From assembly GCF_000631985.1 (NCBI RefSeq), contig NZ_JFYN01000012.1, positions 1-64,000 of the forward strand: DNA of 64,000 nucleotides, in the 5' to 3' direction. This stretch comes from Pseudomonas sp. RIT288. Lineage in GTDB: Bacteria > Pseudomonadota > Gammaproteobacteria > Pseudomonadales > Pseudomonadaceae. Under the pieces are notes generated by a model that was given only the letters and a program-made list of their open reading frames with translations, did no database searches and was not told the origin of the DNA. Position 1 is the first letter of the stretch; each line of letters starts with the position of its first letter. Below are positions 16,068-24,633 of this stretch, piece by piece. A program made the translations under genes and the position numbers.

Positions 16068-17486
16068 CTACGGCATCACCGGCGGCGTATACGCCAATGT
16101 CGTCCCCAGCACCCACAGCAAGAACAGCACCAGTGGCGTGTGCACCAGCAATTGCACGAACGAGAAGCCGATCAGATCCCGCGCCTTCAAACCGAGCACG
16201 CCCAGCAGCGGCAGCATGTAGAACGGGTTGATCAGGTTCGGCAGCGCCTCGGCGGCGTTGTAGATCTGCACGGCCCAGCCGAGGTGGTACTGCAGATCGT
16301 TGGCGACTTGCATCACGTAGGGCGCTTCGATGATCCACTTGCCGCCGCCGGACGGGATGAAGAAGCCGAGAATCGCCGAGTACACGCCCATCAACAGCGC
16401 ATAGGTGTCGTGGGAGGCGATGCTGACGAAGAAGGTCGAGATGTGATGCGCCAGCGTTTGCGCATCGGCACCTTTGACCGTGGTCAGCAGCGCGGCGATC
16501 GAGCCGTACAGCGGGAACTGGATCAGTACGCCGGTGGTGGTCGGCACCGCACGGGCCACCGCATCGAGGAAGCTGCGCGGGCGCCAGTGCAGCAGGGCGC
16601 CGAGCATGATGAACAGGAAGTTATAGGTGTTCAGCCCGGAAATCGCGGTGATCGCCGGTTTGCTCGAGAACTCGTGGAACAGCCAGCCGGCGGCCAGCAA
16701 CACCAGCAGAATGATCAGCAGCGGACTGTGCTCCAGCCATTCGCCGGGTCGGGTGCGTGGTTGCAGTGGTGGCAGGTTGAACGCCGGGTCGATGCCGCAA
16801 TCCTTGGCGTCGCGCGCGGAGTTCGGGCCGGGCGCGGTAGCGTAAGCAACGATGATCGAAATCACGATCAGCGCCAGCAGCATGGCGCCGGACTGCCAGA
16901 GGAAGATGGTCTGCGTGAACGGAATCACCCCGGTGATCGACAGGATCGCCGGCGGCAGGCTGGCCGGGTTGGCCTGCAACTGCGCCGCCGATGATGACAG
17001 GCCCAACGCCCAGACCGCACCGAGGCCCAGATACGCCGCAGCGCCGGCTGCGCGGTAATCCATTTTCAGATCGGTGCGGCGGGCGAGGGCGCGCACCAGC
17101 AAACCGCCGAACACCAGCGACAGGCCCCAGTTCAACAGCGAGGCGACCATCGAGATCAACGCGACCCAGGCCACGGCGGAGCGGCCGTTTTTCGGGATGC
17201 GTGCCAGTTTGTCGATCAGTTTGACGGCGGGTGGCGAGCTGGCGACCACATACCCGCCAATCACCACGAAGGCCATTTGCATGGTAAACGGGATCAGGCT
17301 CCAGAACCCGTCACCGAACGCCATCGCGGCATCGGTGGGTTTGGCGCCCATGGCCAGCGTGGCCAACGCGACAATGATCACGGCCAACGCGGCGAACACC
17401 CAGGAGTCGGGGAACCAGCGTTCGGCAAAGCTTGAACAGCGCAAGGCAAAGCGTGCGGAGCGGCTATCTTCGATATCAACGGCCAC
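16068..17486 (-). CDS. short-chain fatty acid transporter, AtoE family
   Basis: A 472-residue polytopic membrane protein of the AtoE family (short-chain fatty acid uptake). The N-terminal FAERWFPDSWVFAALAVIIV, the repeated hydrophobic helices, and the segments NWGLSLVFGGLL and IPSGGGKWIIEAPYV are typical of the family. AtoE normally sits with acetoacetate or hydroxybutyrate catabolic genes (atoDAB, bdh). None of those is adjacent here, so the transporter stands alone between a toxin-antitoxin remnant and an MFS gene. The substrate is probably butyrate, acetoacetate or similar, inferred from family only. Confidence 0.87.
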   Translation of the reverse strand: MAVDIEDSRSARFALRCSSFAERWFPDSWVFAALAVIIVALATLAMGAKPTDAAMAFGDGFWSLIPFTMQMAFVVIGGYVVASSPPAVKLIDKLARIPKNGRSAVAWVALISMVASLLNWGLSLVFGGLLVRALARRTDLKMDYRAAGAAAYLGLGAVWALGLSSSAAQLQANPASLPPAILSITGVIPFTQTIFLWQSGAMLLALIVISIIVAYATAPGPNSARDAKDCGIDPAFNLPPLQPRTRPGEWLEHSPLLIILLVLLAAGWLFHEFSSKPAITAISGLNTYNFLFIMLGALLHWRPRSFLDAVARAVPTTTGVLIQFPLYGSIAALLTTVKGADAQTLAHHISTFFVSIASHDTYALLMGVYSAILGFFIPSGGGKWIIEAPYVMQVANDLQYHLGWAVQIYNAAEALPNLINPFYMLPLLGVLGLKARDLIGFSFVQLLVHTPLVLFLLWVLGTTLAYTPPVMP

Positions 17487-17561
17487 AGGGAGTACCTCGG
17501 ATTTTTATGGTTATTGTGGGTCAGCAGGAACGGTCGCCCATCTCGAAAACACAGAGATCCC

Positions 17562-17651
17562 TGTGGGAGCGAGCCTGCTCGCGAAGAGGTCGGCACATTC
17601 AACATCGAAGTTGGCTGGGCTGACGCCTTCGCGAGCAGGCTCGCTCCCACA
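17562..17651. repeat. REP-type inverted pair, family A (copy 2)
   Basis: Arms TGTGGGAGCGAGCCTGCTCG and the inverse near 17630-17651 with a loop of about 40 bases. It lies between the divergently transcribed atoE-like and MFS genes, in a 349-base gap (17487-17835) where nothing else was recognised. Confidence 0.85.
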
Positions 17652-17835
17652 CGGGGTTCGCTTCGGTCAGTCGGCGTTGGCCTGGTTCCTCCGGACAGGC
17701 TTAAACAGTAAATCAAGCCAAGCCATTTTGTGAGCAGGTTTTGCCCATCCGGGACTATGGTCTAACGGGTTGTCCCCAGGTGGATTTGCGTAGACCATGG
17801 GCGCCTTGGTTTTTTGCCTGCCAGAGTTCTTTGCC

Positions 17836-19149
17836 ATGACTGCCCAATCCACAGCCCGACCGGCGCCGTTCAGCCGCTCCGACTACAAGACCCTCGGCCT
17901 TGCGGCCCTCGGCGGGGCGCTGGAGATCTACGATTTCATCATTTTCGTGTTCTTCGCCCTGACCCTCAGCCAATTGTTCTTCCCGCCGGAAATGCCCGAA
18001 TGGCTGCGTCTGCTGCAAAGCTTCGGGATCTTCGTCACCGGTTATCTGGCGCGTCCGCTGGGCGGTATTCTGATGGCGCATTTCGCCGATCGTCTGGGCC
18101 GGAAAAAGGTTTTCAGCCTGAGCATCCTGATGATGGCGCTGCCGTGCCTGCTGATCGGGATCATGCCGACTTATGCCCAGATCGGTTATTTCGCGCCGCT
18201 GCTGTTGCTGGCGCTGCGCATCCTGCAAGGCGCGGCGGTGGGCGGGGAGGTTCCGAGCGCCTGGGTGTTCGTCGCCGAGCATGCGCCTGCCGGGCATCGC
18301 GGTTACGCGCTGGGCTTTTTGCAGGCCGGGCTGACCTTTGGTTACTTGATTGGCGCGTTGACCGCGACTTTCCTCGCGCAAGTGTTTACTCCGGCGGAAA
18401 TCCTCGATTACGCCTGGCGGTATCCGTTCCTGCTCGGTGGTGTGTTCGGCGTGATCGGTGTGTACCTGCGCCGTTGGTTGAGCGAAACCCCGGTGTTCAT
18501 GGCCATGGAAGCCCAGCGTGAAGCGCGGGTCGAACTGCCGCTGCGTACGGTGCTGCGCGAACATCGTCTGGCGATGCTGCCGGCGATGCTGCTGACTTGT
18601 GTGCTGACGTCGGCGGTGGTGGTATTCGTGGTCATCACCCCGACCATGATGCAGAAAACCTTCGGCATGACCGCCAGCCACACCTTCGCCCTGAGTGCGC
18701 TGGGCATCGTCTTTCTCAACATCGGTTGTGTGATTGCCGGATTGCTGGTCGATCGCGTCGGTGCCTGGCGCACGGTCATGCTGTATAGCCTGCTGCTGCC
18801 CTTGGGCATTGGTGTGCTTTATAGCTGTCTGATCATGGGCGGCAATTGGGTCGGGCTGGCGTATGCCGTCGCCGGCCTGGGCTGTGGTGTGGTCGGTGCG
18901 GTGCCGTCGGTGATGGTCGGATTGTTTCCGGCGCGGATTCGCGTGTCGGGCATCTCCTTCACCTATAACATTGCCTATGCCGCATGGGCCAGCATTACAC
19001 CGCTGTTGCTGATCGGTCTGATGCCGTGGAGTCCGTGGATCTGCGTGATGTTCTGTGCGGTGATGGGCGCGGTCGGTATCGTCAGTGCGGCGTACTTCGG
19101 TGTGCGGATGCCCGGTGTCGGACGCCAATCCGTGGCGCCCTGTTCCTGA
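17836..19149 (+). CDS. MFS transporter, metabolite:H+ symporter (MHS) type
   Basis: A 437-residue major facilitator with about 12 membrane segments. It has the MHS signatures LEIYDFIIFVFFA in helix 1, the loop-2/3 motif ADRLGRKKVFSLSI, and RILQGAAVGGEVPSAWVFVAE in helix 4-5, as in ProP, KgtP and citrate or shikimate carriers. The substrate cannot be assigned. An upstream in-frame ATG at 17797 would add 13 residues (MGALVFCLPEFFA). The 17836 start gives the usual hydrophilic leader (MTAQSTARPAPFSRSD) but has only a weak AGAG ribosome-binding sequence. Confidence 0.85.
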   Translation: MTAQSTARPAPFSRSDYKTLGLAALGGALEIYDFIIFVFFALTLSQLFFPPEMPEWLRLLQSFGIFVTGYLARPLGGILMAHFADRLGRKKVFSLSILMMALPCLLIGIMPTYAQIGYFAPLLLLALRILQGAAVGGEVPSAWVFVAEHAPAGHRGYALGFLQAGLTFGYLIGALTATFLAQVFTPAEILDYAWRYPFLLGGVFGVIGVYLRRWLSETPVFMAMEAQREARVELPLRTVLREHRLAMLPAMLLTCVLTSAVVVFVVITPTMMQKTFGMTASHTFALSALGIVFLNIGCVIAGLLVDRVGAWRTVMLYSLLLPLGIGVLYSCLIMGGNWVGLAYAVAGLGCGVVGAVPSVMVGLFPARIRVSGISFTYNIAYAAWASITPLLLIGLMPWSPWICVMFCAVMGAVGIVSAAYFGVRMPGVGRQSVAPCS

Positions 19150-19155
19150 CGAGTG

Positions 19156-20526
19156 TCAGGTCAGCCAGTGCCACCAGAGCAACGTCCCGACCAGTCCCAC
19201 CACCGAGACAATGGTTTGCAGGATCGACCAGACCCAGATGGTCTGTTTGAGTTGCAAGCCAAAGTACTCGCGAACCATCCAGAAGCCTGCATCGTTCACG
19301 TGGCAGAAGAACACTGAGCCGGCGCCAATCGCCAGCGCCACCAACGAACTTTGCGTCGCGGCGAGGCCCGCCATCATCGGCGCCAGAATCCCCGCCGTCG
19401 TCGTGGTCGCGACGGTCGCCGAACCCGTAGCCTGACGCAGTGCCACGGCAATCAGCCAGGCCAGCAGCAGGTATGGCATGTGCGCGCCTTCGGCGACTTT
19501 GCTGATGGTCTGGCTGACGCCGGCGTCCAGCAAGGTCTGCTTCAAACCGCCGCCGGCGCCGATGGTCAGAAGCAATACGGCAATCGGCGCGAGGCTTTTG
19601 CGCAGCGTGCCGCCGACCTGTTCGCGCGGCATGCCGTTGGCCCAGCCGAGGCAGATCACCGCCGCCATCACCGCAATGCTCAGCGCCACCAACGGTTCGC
19701 CGAGGAACTTCAGGGTCAGGGCGACGCTGCTTTGCGCAGGCATCGCGACTTTCGCCAGGGTGCTGCCGAGCATCAGCAGCACCGGCAACAGAATGATCAG
19801 CAGCGACAGGCCGAAGCTCGGCTGGCGCGGCGCTTTCGGCGGGGCGCTGAACAGTGCGCCGAGCTCTGCCGGCTCATCGATGTGCATGCGTTTCGACAGC
19901 CAGTTGCCGTAAATCGGCCCCGCCAGAATCACCGCCGGAATCGCGATGCTGAAGCCCAGCAACATGGTCAGCCCAAGGTCGGCATGCAACGCACTGACCG
20001 CGATCAGCGGCCCGGGATGCGGCGGCATCAAGGCATGCAGGGTGGTCATTCCGGCCAGTGCCGGAATAGCGATTTTCAACAGTGGCTGTCCCGAACGGCG
20101 GGCCATGACGAAGATGATCGGCACCATCATCACCAGCCCCACTTCGAAGAACAGCGGCAGGCCAATCACCATCGCCACCAGCGCCATGACCCACGGCAGG
20201 GATTTGCCTTTGCCCAGCCCGAGCAGGGTCGAGGCGATACGGTCGGCAGCGCCGGACTCGGCCATCAGTGCGCCGAGCATCGAGCCCAGGGCAATGATGA
20301 TCCCGGCCTCACCGAGAATCGCCCCGGCGCCTTTGCTGAACGCCTTGGCCACCTCTTCTGGCGGCAGACCGGCGCCGACACCGGCAATAAAAGTGCCGAT
20401 CAGAATCGAGAGAAAGGGTGGAAGTTTGGTAGCGCTGATCAACACGATAATCGTCGTAATCGCCAGCAGGCAGCAGAGAATCAGGCGGGTGTCATGCACC
20501 ATCCAGGCAGCGGTCGATAAATCCAA
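19156..20526 (-). CDS. gluconate permease family (GntP/GntT) transporter
   Basis: A 456-residue GntP-family proton symporter for gluconate or a related sugar acid. Typical features are many membrane helices, FFEVGLVMMVPIIFVMARR, the strongly conserved LMPPHPGPLIAVSALHADLG (about 165-185), and ATGSATVATTTTAGIL near the C-terminus. The frame is open to 20691, but AAGGAG at 20534-20539 is placed 7 bases before a TTG at 20526. That TTG is taken as the start; an in-frame ATG lies 8 codons later. No gluconate kinase neighbours it. A 17-bp palindrome lies just upstream. Confidence 0.87.
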   Translation of the reverse strand: MDLSTAAWMVHDTRLILCCLLAITTIIVLISATKLPPFLSILIGTFIAGVGAGLPPEEVAKAFSKGAGAILGEAGIIIALGSMLGALMAESGAADRIASTLLGLGKGKSLPWVMALVAMVIGLPLFFEVGLVMMVPIIFVMARRSGQPLLKIAIPALAGMTTLHALMPPHPGPLIAVSALHADLGLTMLLGFSIAIPAVILAGPIYGNWLSKRMHIDEPAELGALFSAPPKAPRQPSFGLSLLIILLPVLLMLGSTLAKVAMPAQSSVALTLKFLGEPLVALSIAVMAAVICLGWANGMPREQVGGTLRKSLAPIAVLLLTIGAGGGLKQTLLDAGVSQTISKVAEGAHMPYLLLAWLIAVALRQATGSATVATTTTAGILAPMMAGLAATQSSLVALAIGAGSVFFCHVNDAGFWMVREYFGLQLKQTIWVWSILQTIVSVVGLVGTLLWWHWLT

Positions 20527-20553
20527 AACGGCACTCCTTATCGGGCGTATACC

Positions 20554-20570
20554 TGCAACATGTTGTTGCA
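20554..20570. promoter_or_regulatory. candidate operator of the gntP-like gene
   Basis: Perfect inverted repeat TGCAACA-TGT-TGTTGCA, 28-44 bases upstream of the TTG start and just before the ribosome-binding site, a position expected for a repressor. The cognate regulator is not in the window, and the site does not resemble the gluconate-repressor sites I know. Confidence 0.45.
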
Positions 20571-20764
20571 ATTTTCCCTGAGAATACCTGAAGTGGCCGG
20601 GCCAGAGCGGCGGCTTTTGTAACCGGCCTGCGGCGTGATGGTTAGAGCAATGGCCTATTGAGATTATTTTTGACTGACCGGTCTCAAACACTCTTCAGAA
20701 AAGTTTTCCAAGGCCGATGGTTAGGCTGCATCCCGCTTTCTACCCTGCCTATCGGTACTTTCCC

Positions 20765-22081
20765 ATGTTCAACAAACGCCTCAAGCAAGAGCTGGCCACT
20801 CTTCGTGAAGAACTCTCCAGCCTGCTGCAGGTGAAGGAAAGCCTGGAAAGCGAGATGCTGGTGCTGACCCTGGAACCTGATGGCCGGATTCAGTCGGTCA
20901 ACCAGAACTTCCTTGGCGAGATGCTCTACAAGAGCCAGGATCTGGTGGGGCGCGCCATTGAAGACATCGTTCCGGCGCATGTGAAGGCCGACGACTTTCA
21001 TCATCGTTTCAAGGCAGCACTGACCCGGGGCGAGCATTTCGCCGGGGCCGTACGCCTGTTGCGTGGTAATGGCGAAGAGGCGTGGCTGCGTTCCATCGTG
21101 CAGCCGGTGCGCTCTTCGGACGGGCGGATCAAGCATTTCTCGATCTTCTCCAGTGACCTGACCCGCACCATCGAAGCCTCGCGCGAACACGAAAACCTGA
21201 TCGGTGCGCTGGTGCGTTCGACGGCGGTGATCGAGTTCGACCTCAATGGCAACGTGCTCAATGCCAACGAGCGCTTTCTGCATGGCATGGGTTACAGCCT
21301 GGCGCAGATCAAAGGCAAACATCACCGGATGTTCTGCACACCCGAGGAGTACAACAGCGCCGAGTACCAGAATTTCTGGCGTCGCCTGAACAGCGGCGAG
21401 TTTGTCGCCAACCGCTTCAAACGAGTCGACAGCCATGGTCATACGGTGTGGCTGGAGGCGTCCTACAACCCGGTGGTCGATGCCAACAACAAACTGTACA
21501 AAGTGGTGAAGTTCGCCACGGTGATTACCGATCAGGTCAACCGCGAACAAGCGGTTGCCGACGCGGCCAGCATTGCCTACAGCACTTCGCAGCAAACCGA
21601 CAGCACCGCGCAACGTGGCACCACGGTGGTCACCGAGGCCGTGAATGTGATGCGTGATCTGTCGCGCCACATGCAGGCGGCCGGTGAGGGCATCGAAGCA
21701 CTGAACGAGCAGTCGCAGGTGATCGGTAGCATCGTCAAAACCATCAGCGGCATTGCCGAACAAACCAACCTGCTGGCGCTCAACGCCGCCATCGAAGCGG
21801 CCCGCGCTGGCGAGCAGGGCCGAGGCTTTGCGGTGGTGGCCGACGAAGTGCGACAACTGGCCTCGCGCACCAGCCAGGCGACCGAAGAGATCGTCACCGT
21901 GGTGCGGCAGAATCAGGAAATGGCGCGCAACGCCGTGGCCCTGATGACCGATGGCAAGCTGCAGGCCGAGCAGGGCCTGGCGCTGGCGGCGGAGGCGGGC
22001 ACGGTGATCGTCGAGATCCAGGACGGCGCGCAGAAAGTGGTGGATGCGGTCGGGCAGTTTGCCAACCAACTGACCCACTGA
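20765..22081 (+). CDS. soluble chemoreceptor with two PAS domains (BdlA-like)
   Basis: A 438-residue protein with an N-terminal coiled coil (about 1-30), two PAS domains (about 30-135 and 148-255) and a methyl-accepting signalling domain. The conserved hairpin tip is present (about 335-375, [20 protein letters not shown]). It has no membrane segment, so it is cytoplasmic. The architecture and length resemble P. aeruginosa BdlA, a redox or nutrient sensor for biofilm dispersion, and Aer-type receptors. Ligand or cofactor cannot be told. The frame opens at 20717, but the ATG at 20765 ([10 protein letters not shown]) starts the coiled coil. No strong ribosome-binding site is visible at either position. 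Confidence 0.85.
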   Translation: MFNKRLKQELATLREELSSLLQVKESLESEMLVLTLEPDGRIQSVNQNFLGEMLYKSQDLVGRAIEDIVPAHVKADDFHHRFKAALTRGEHFAGAVRLLRGNGEEAWLRSIVQPVRSSDGRIKHFSIFSSDLTRTIEASREHENLIGALVRSTAVIEFDLNGNVLNANERFLHGMGYSLAQIKGKHHRMFCTPEEYNSAEYQNFWRRLNSGEFVANRFKRVDSHGHTVWLEASYNPVVDANNKLYKVVKFATVITDQVNREQAVADAASIAYSTSQQTDSTAQRGTTVVTEAVNVMRDLSRHMQAAGEGIEALNEQSQVIGSIVKTISGIAEQTNLLALNAAIEAARAGEQGRGFAVVADEVRQLASRTSQATEEIVTVVRQNQEMARNAVALMTDGKLQAEQGLALAAEAGTVIVEIQDGAQKVVDAVGQFANQLTH

Positions 22082-22096
22082 TTCATCCGCCAATAC

Positions 22097-22191
22097 CTGT
22101 AGGCGCTGTCGAGTGAAACGAGGCTGCGATCTTTTGATGTTGATTTTAAGGATCAAGATCAAAAGATCGCAGCGTTCCGCAGCTGCTACAG
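22097..22191. repeat. REP-type inverted pair, family B (copy 2)
   Basis: Arms CTGTAGGCGCTG...GGCTGCGATCTTTTGAT and the inverse ATCAAAAGATCGCAGC...GCAGCTGCTACAG. Slightly diverged from the other copies. Lies after the chemoreceptor stop. Confidence 0.8.
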
Positions 22192-22258
22192 TTTTTCACC
22201 AGCAGGTCTTTTGGTGCTGGCGCTACAATCTGTTCCTTTTTCCCCGGAGCAGATCCCC

Positions 22259-22858
22259 ATGAGCGCTTCTCACCGCCGCCCGGTTCCCTTGAACAAAGCT
22301 TACCGTCTGCTCAATCACGGGCCGACCGTGCTGGTCAGCGCTGCCCATGACGGCCAGCGCAATATCATGGCCGCCGCCTGGGCGATGCCGCTGGATTTCG
22401 AACCGCCGAAAGTCGCGGTCGTCCTCGACAAGTCCACCTGGACCCGCCAGTTGCTCGAAGCGTCCGGCACTTTTGTGCTCAACGTGCCGTGCGTCAATCA
22501 GGCTGACATCGTGCAAACCGTCGGCAATACCTCGGGTCTGGAAATCCAGCAGAGTCAGGGGCAGGACAAGTTTCAGGCTTACGGCTTGCAAACCTTTGCC
22601 GGTGAAACCGTCGAGGCGCCGTTGCTTGAAGGCTGCGTGGCCTGGCTCGAATGCCGCTTGCTGCCCGAGCCGCGCAACCACGAGCAATACGACCTGTTCC
22701 TCGCCGAAGTCATCGCCGCTCAGGCTGATGAGCGTGTGTTCAGCGACGGCCGTTGGCATTTCGACGGGCACGACGGTTTGCGCACGCTGCACCACGTGGC
22801 CGGCGGGCATTTCCTGACGATTGGCGATGCGGTGGACGGTAAAACCCTGCCGTTGTGA
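22259..22858 (+). CDS. flavin reductase-like (FMN-binding split barrel) protein
   Basis: A 199-residue protein of the flavin reductase domain family (DIM6/NTAB type). It begins RPVPLNKAYRLLNHGPTVLVSA, then AAWAMPLDFEPPKVAVVLDKST (about 38-60), which matches the FMN-binding core, and has a His-rich C-terminal segment (LRTLHHVAGGHFLTIGD). Members bind FMN and reduce flavin or act with oxygenases. The start at 22259 follows CCGGAGC at suitable spacing; the frame opens 16 codons earlier without such a site. It stands alone, so its partner reaction is unknown. Confidence 0.8.
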   Translation: MSASHRRPVPLNKAYRLLNHGPTVLVSAAHDGQRNIMAAAWAMPLDFEPPKVAVVLDKSTWTRQLLEASGTFVLNVPCVNQADIVQTVGNTSGLEIQQSQGQDKFQAYGLQTFAGETVEAPLLEGCVAWLECRLLPEPRNHEQYDLFLAEVIAAQADERVFSDGRWHFDGHDGLRTLHHVAGGHFLTIGDAVDGKTLPL

Positions 22859-22932
22859 TCTGAACCTGATGGAAACCCAGCGCGGGATGTAGCAAGGTGT
22901 GGGGCATTGTCGAACCAATCAGGCGCCCGCCC

Positions 22933-23565
22933 ATGGACCTTTCCCCTTCGAGTTATCTCGCCCCGTTGCTGTCGCTGGCGCTGTTGTGGACGGTCGCGGT
23001 GGTTACGCCCGGGCCGAACTTCTTCAACATCGCCCAACTGGCCGTCAGTCGCTCACGCCGTCATGGCGTAGTCGCGGCGCTCGGCGTCGCCACCGGGACG
23101 GTGTTGTGGGGACTGGCCGGCGGGTTGGGGGTTCAGACCCTGTTCAGCGCGGTGCCGACGCTGTACCTGAGCTTCAAGATCGCCGGCGGCTGCTACCTGA
23201 TCTACCTCGGCCTCAAGCAGTTCAAACGTAAAGCGCCGATTGCCGCCGGTACGCTGGATGAGTCGCAGCAAACCTTGCTCGGCGCTTACGGGCGAGGCCT
23301 CCTGGGCAACATGACCAATCCCAAATCGGCACTGTTCGTCGCCACCATCTTCGCCACCGCGATGCCGGCCCATGTACCACCGCTGCTGCTTGCGCTGGCG
23401 GTGTTGACCATGGCCACGCTGTCGTTCAGCTGGTATTGCAGCGTCGCGCTGTTCTTCGCCAGCCGCCGGATCGCAGGTGTTTACGAACGTTCACGGCAAT
23501 GGCTGGATCGCTTGGCCGGTGGTTGTTATTTGCTGTTTGGGGCGCATTTGGTGGCTAATCGCTGA
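22933..23565 (+). CDS. LysE/RhtB-family amino-acid exporter
   Basis: A 210-residue, six-helix LysE-type translocator. The N-terminal helix carries the family signature VVTPGPNFFNIAQLAVSRSR (about 24-43). GVATGTVLWGLAGGLG and YLIYLGLKQFK follow, and GLLGNMTNPKSALFVATIF (about 125-143) is the second hallmark. It exports amino acids or derivatives; the substrate is unknown. The start at 22933 is chosen because the 12 preceding codons are not protein-like. Its last 40 bases overlap the convergent higA remnant. Confidence 0.87.
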   Translation: MDLSPSSYLAPLLSLALLWTVAVVTPGPNFFNIAQLAVSRSRRHGVVAALGVATGTVLWGLAGGLGVQTLFSAVPTLYLSFKIAGGCYLIYLGLKQFKRKAPIAAGTLDESQQTLLGAYGRGLLGNMTNPKSALFVATIFATAMPAHVPPLLLALAVLTMATLSFSWYCSVALFFASRRIAGVYERSRQWLDRLAGGCYLLFGAHLVANR

Positions 23566-23741
23566 GCCGTAGTTCCTGGATGGGGAAACTGTTTGGCCTC
23601 GTAAGTTTCGATAAGGCTGATCATGCTGTCAAAGTGATCACCTTCAGGAGTACCCGGTACTGGCTCGTTGTCGAAAAGTGCAGACACGTCTTTGAGCGCC
23701 GCACGATAGTCTTCTTCGTTATGAATTGGGCGTGCGTTCAT
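23526..23741 (-). pseudogene. truncated HigA-type antitoxin fragment
   Basis: The first ~54 residues (MNARPIHNEEDYRAALKDVS ... MISLIETYEAKQFPHP) match the N-terminal segment of HigA-type antitoxins of about 120-140 residues, where a DNA-binding XRE helix-turn-helix should follow. Here the family sequence stops after YEAKQFPHP and runs into an unrelated tail of 15 residues that overlaps the 3' end of the LysE-type gene on the other strand. The DNA-binding half is therefore missing, and no higB toxin is visible upstream. It is probably a remnant left by a deletion ending at the lysE gene. Confidence 0.72.
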
Positions 23742-23823
23742 GGATTACTTCACTTCAAAGGGGGGCTGCCTCTAGGGCAATAAGGCACGCCAGGTCTATT
23801 CTGGACAACGCCAGGAATTAAGA

Positions 23824-23855
23824 ATCCGATGCCTGCCCGGCATCGGATTTTTTAT
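23824..23855. terminator. terminator-like hairpin
   Basis: Inverted repeat AATCCGATGCC / GGCATCGGATT around a short loop, followed on the plus strand by TTTTTAT. It lies between the higA remnant and the DUF6124 gene stop (23868) and can serve as the 3' end of the minus-strand DUF6124 transcript or of the plus strand. Confidence 0.8.
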
Positions 23856-23867
23856 GCATTGCGATAA

Positions 23868-24238
23868 CTACGCGACCGGCTGAACGTTATCCAGCGCCTG
23901 ATTCACCGCCAGCTCACTGAGCATGACGATTTGCGCGATGCCTAGCGCGGTCTTGCGGTGCGAGGTGTCCAGTACGGCGGCGAAGTTGTTGAGCATTTCG
24001 GTGACCGAGCCTAGTGTTTCGCTGGCATTGGCCAATAGGGATTCGGTGTCATACACCGGGTTGGCAAGGTACATGGGTTCGTAACTGCGCGTAGGCGCCA
24101 TGATGTGGGCGGCGGGTTTGAGGTAATGATCAAGGGCGCGGTCGGCGGCTTCGTGGAGCTTTTTGCTGTCGATGGAGGCGTAAGGAGAGGTTGGGTCTAT
24201 ATCTGTTTCGGGGGGGGGGGGGGTGTTGGCTTTTTCAT
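23868..24238 (-). CDS. DUF6124-family protein with out-of-frame poly-C tract at its start
   Basis: The body (SPYASIDSKKLHEAADRALD ... LGIAQIVMLSELAVNQALDN) matches a small Pseudomonas family of about 115-120 residues (DUF6124), function unknown. The natural start is the ATG at 24238, with GGAGAG 5 bases before it (MKKPT...). Immediately after, the coding strand has 14 consecutive C (plus strand 24210-24223). With 14 the frame closes at once (MKKPTPPPPPKQI-stop). With 12 or 15 it would read MKKPTPPPPETDIDP and on through the family domain. Only an unrelated upstream ATG at 24383 keeps the body open. This is either phase variation by slippage or a homopolymer length error. Confidence 0.75.
24210..24223. 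repeat. homopolymer G14 (C14 on coding strand)
   Basis: Fourteen uninterrupted G bases, the longest homopolymer I noticed in the window, located 5 codons into the DUF6124 gene and breaking its frame. Such tracts change length by slipped-strand mispairing and can switch genes on and off. Confidence 0.95.
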
Positions 24239-24633
24239 GGTGCTCTCCGATCAGGATTGGAGATGACCCATTCGGTTTCCGAACGAAAGGGTGGCAGCTG
24301 TACGCAGGTTGGAAACCCGGGGAACGGAGAACCCGGTTGACCCGAAGGTCTCCCGCGCACAGCCGCCATAACGGAGTGCACACATTGAAGTGCGCAAGGA
24401 TACGTTATGAAAGGAGCTTGTGCGCTCGGTTCTACTCGGGGTTTCCAATCCCGGCCGCTGAATTGGCAGCGACGTTCACAGGCTAGAGAGCTGACGTCCG
24501 ACGGACAACCTGAAAACCTTGTGGGACGGTTCTGCGTTTGCTTGGTCGCTATTAAACATCCTGATTTGAAATACGCAGTGTGTTGCGCAGAAGGCCTGCC
24601 TTGCGGCAGGCCTTTTCTTCAACCCTTGCCACC
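24239..24633. other. structured gap upstream of the DUF6124 gene, no gene recognised
   Basis: 395 bases between two minus-strand genes. It holds a perfect 10-base inverted repeat (TTGGAAACCC at 24309-24318 and GGGTTTCCAA at 24439-24448) and a terminator-like hairpin at 24591-24612 followed by TTTTCTTC on the plus strand. Leaders with GGGTTTCCAATCC-type repeats precede several small Pseudomonas-specific genes, as far as I recall. A short plus-strand RNA ending at the hairpin is possible but unproven. Confidence 0.4.
24591..24618 (+). terminator. terminator-like hairpin before the ggt stop
   Basis: Perfect 9-10 base arms AAGGCCTGCC / GGCAGGCCTT with a TTGC-type loop, followed on the plus strand by TTTTCTTC. 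The minus strand lacks a T-run, so it is better oriented to end a plus-strand transcript than the ggt mRNA. Confidence 0.65.
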
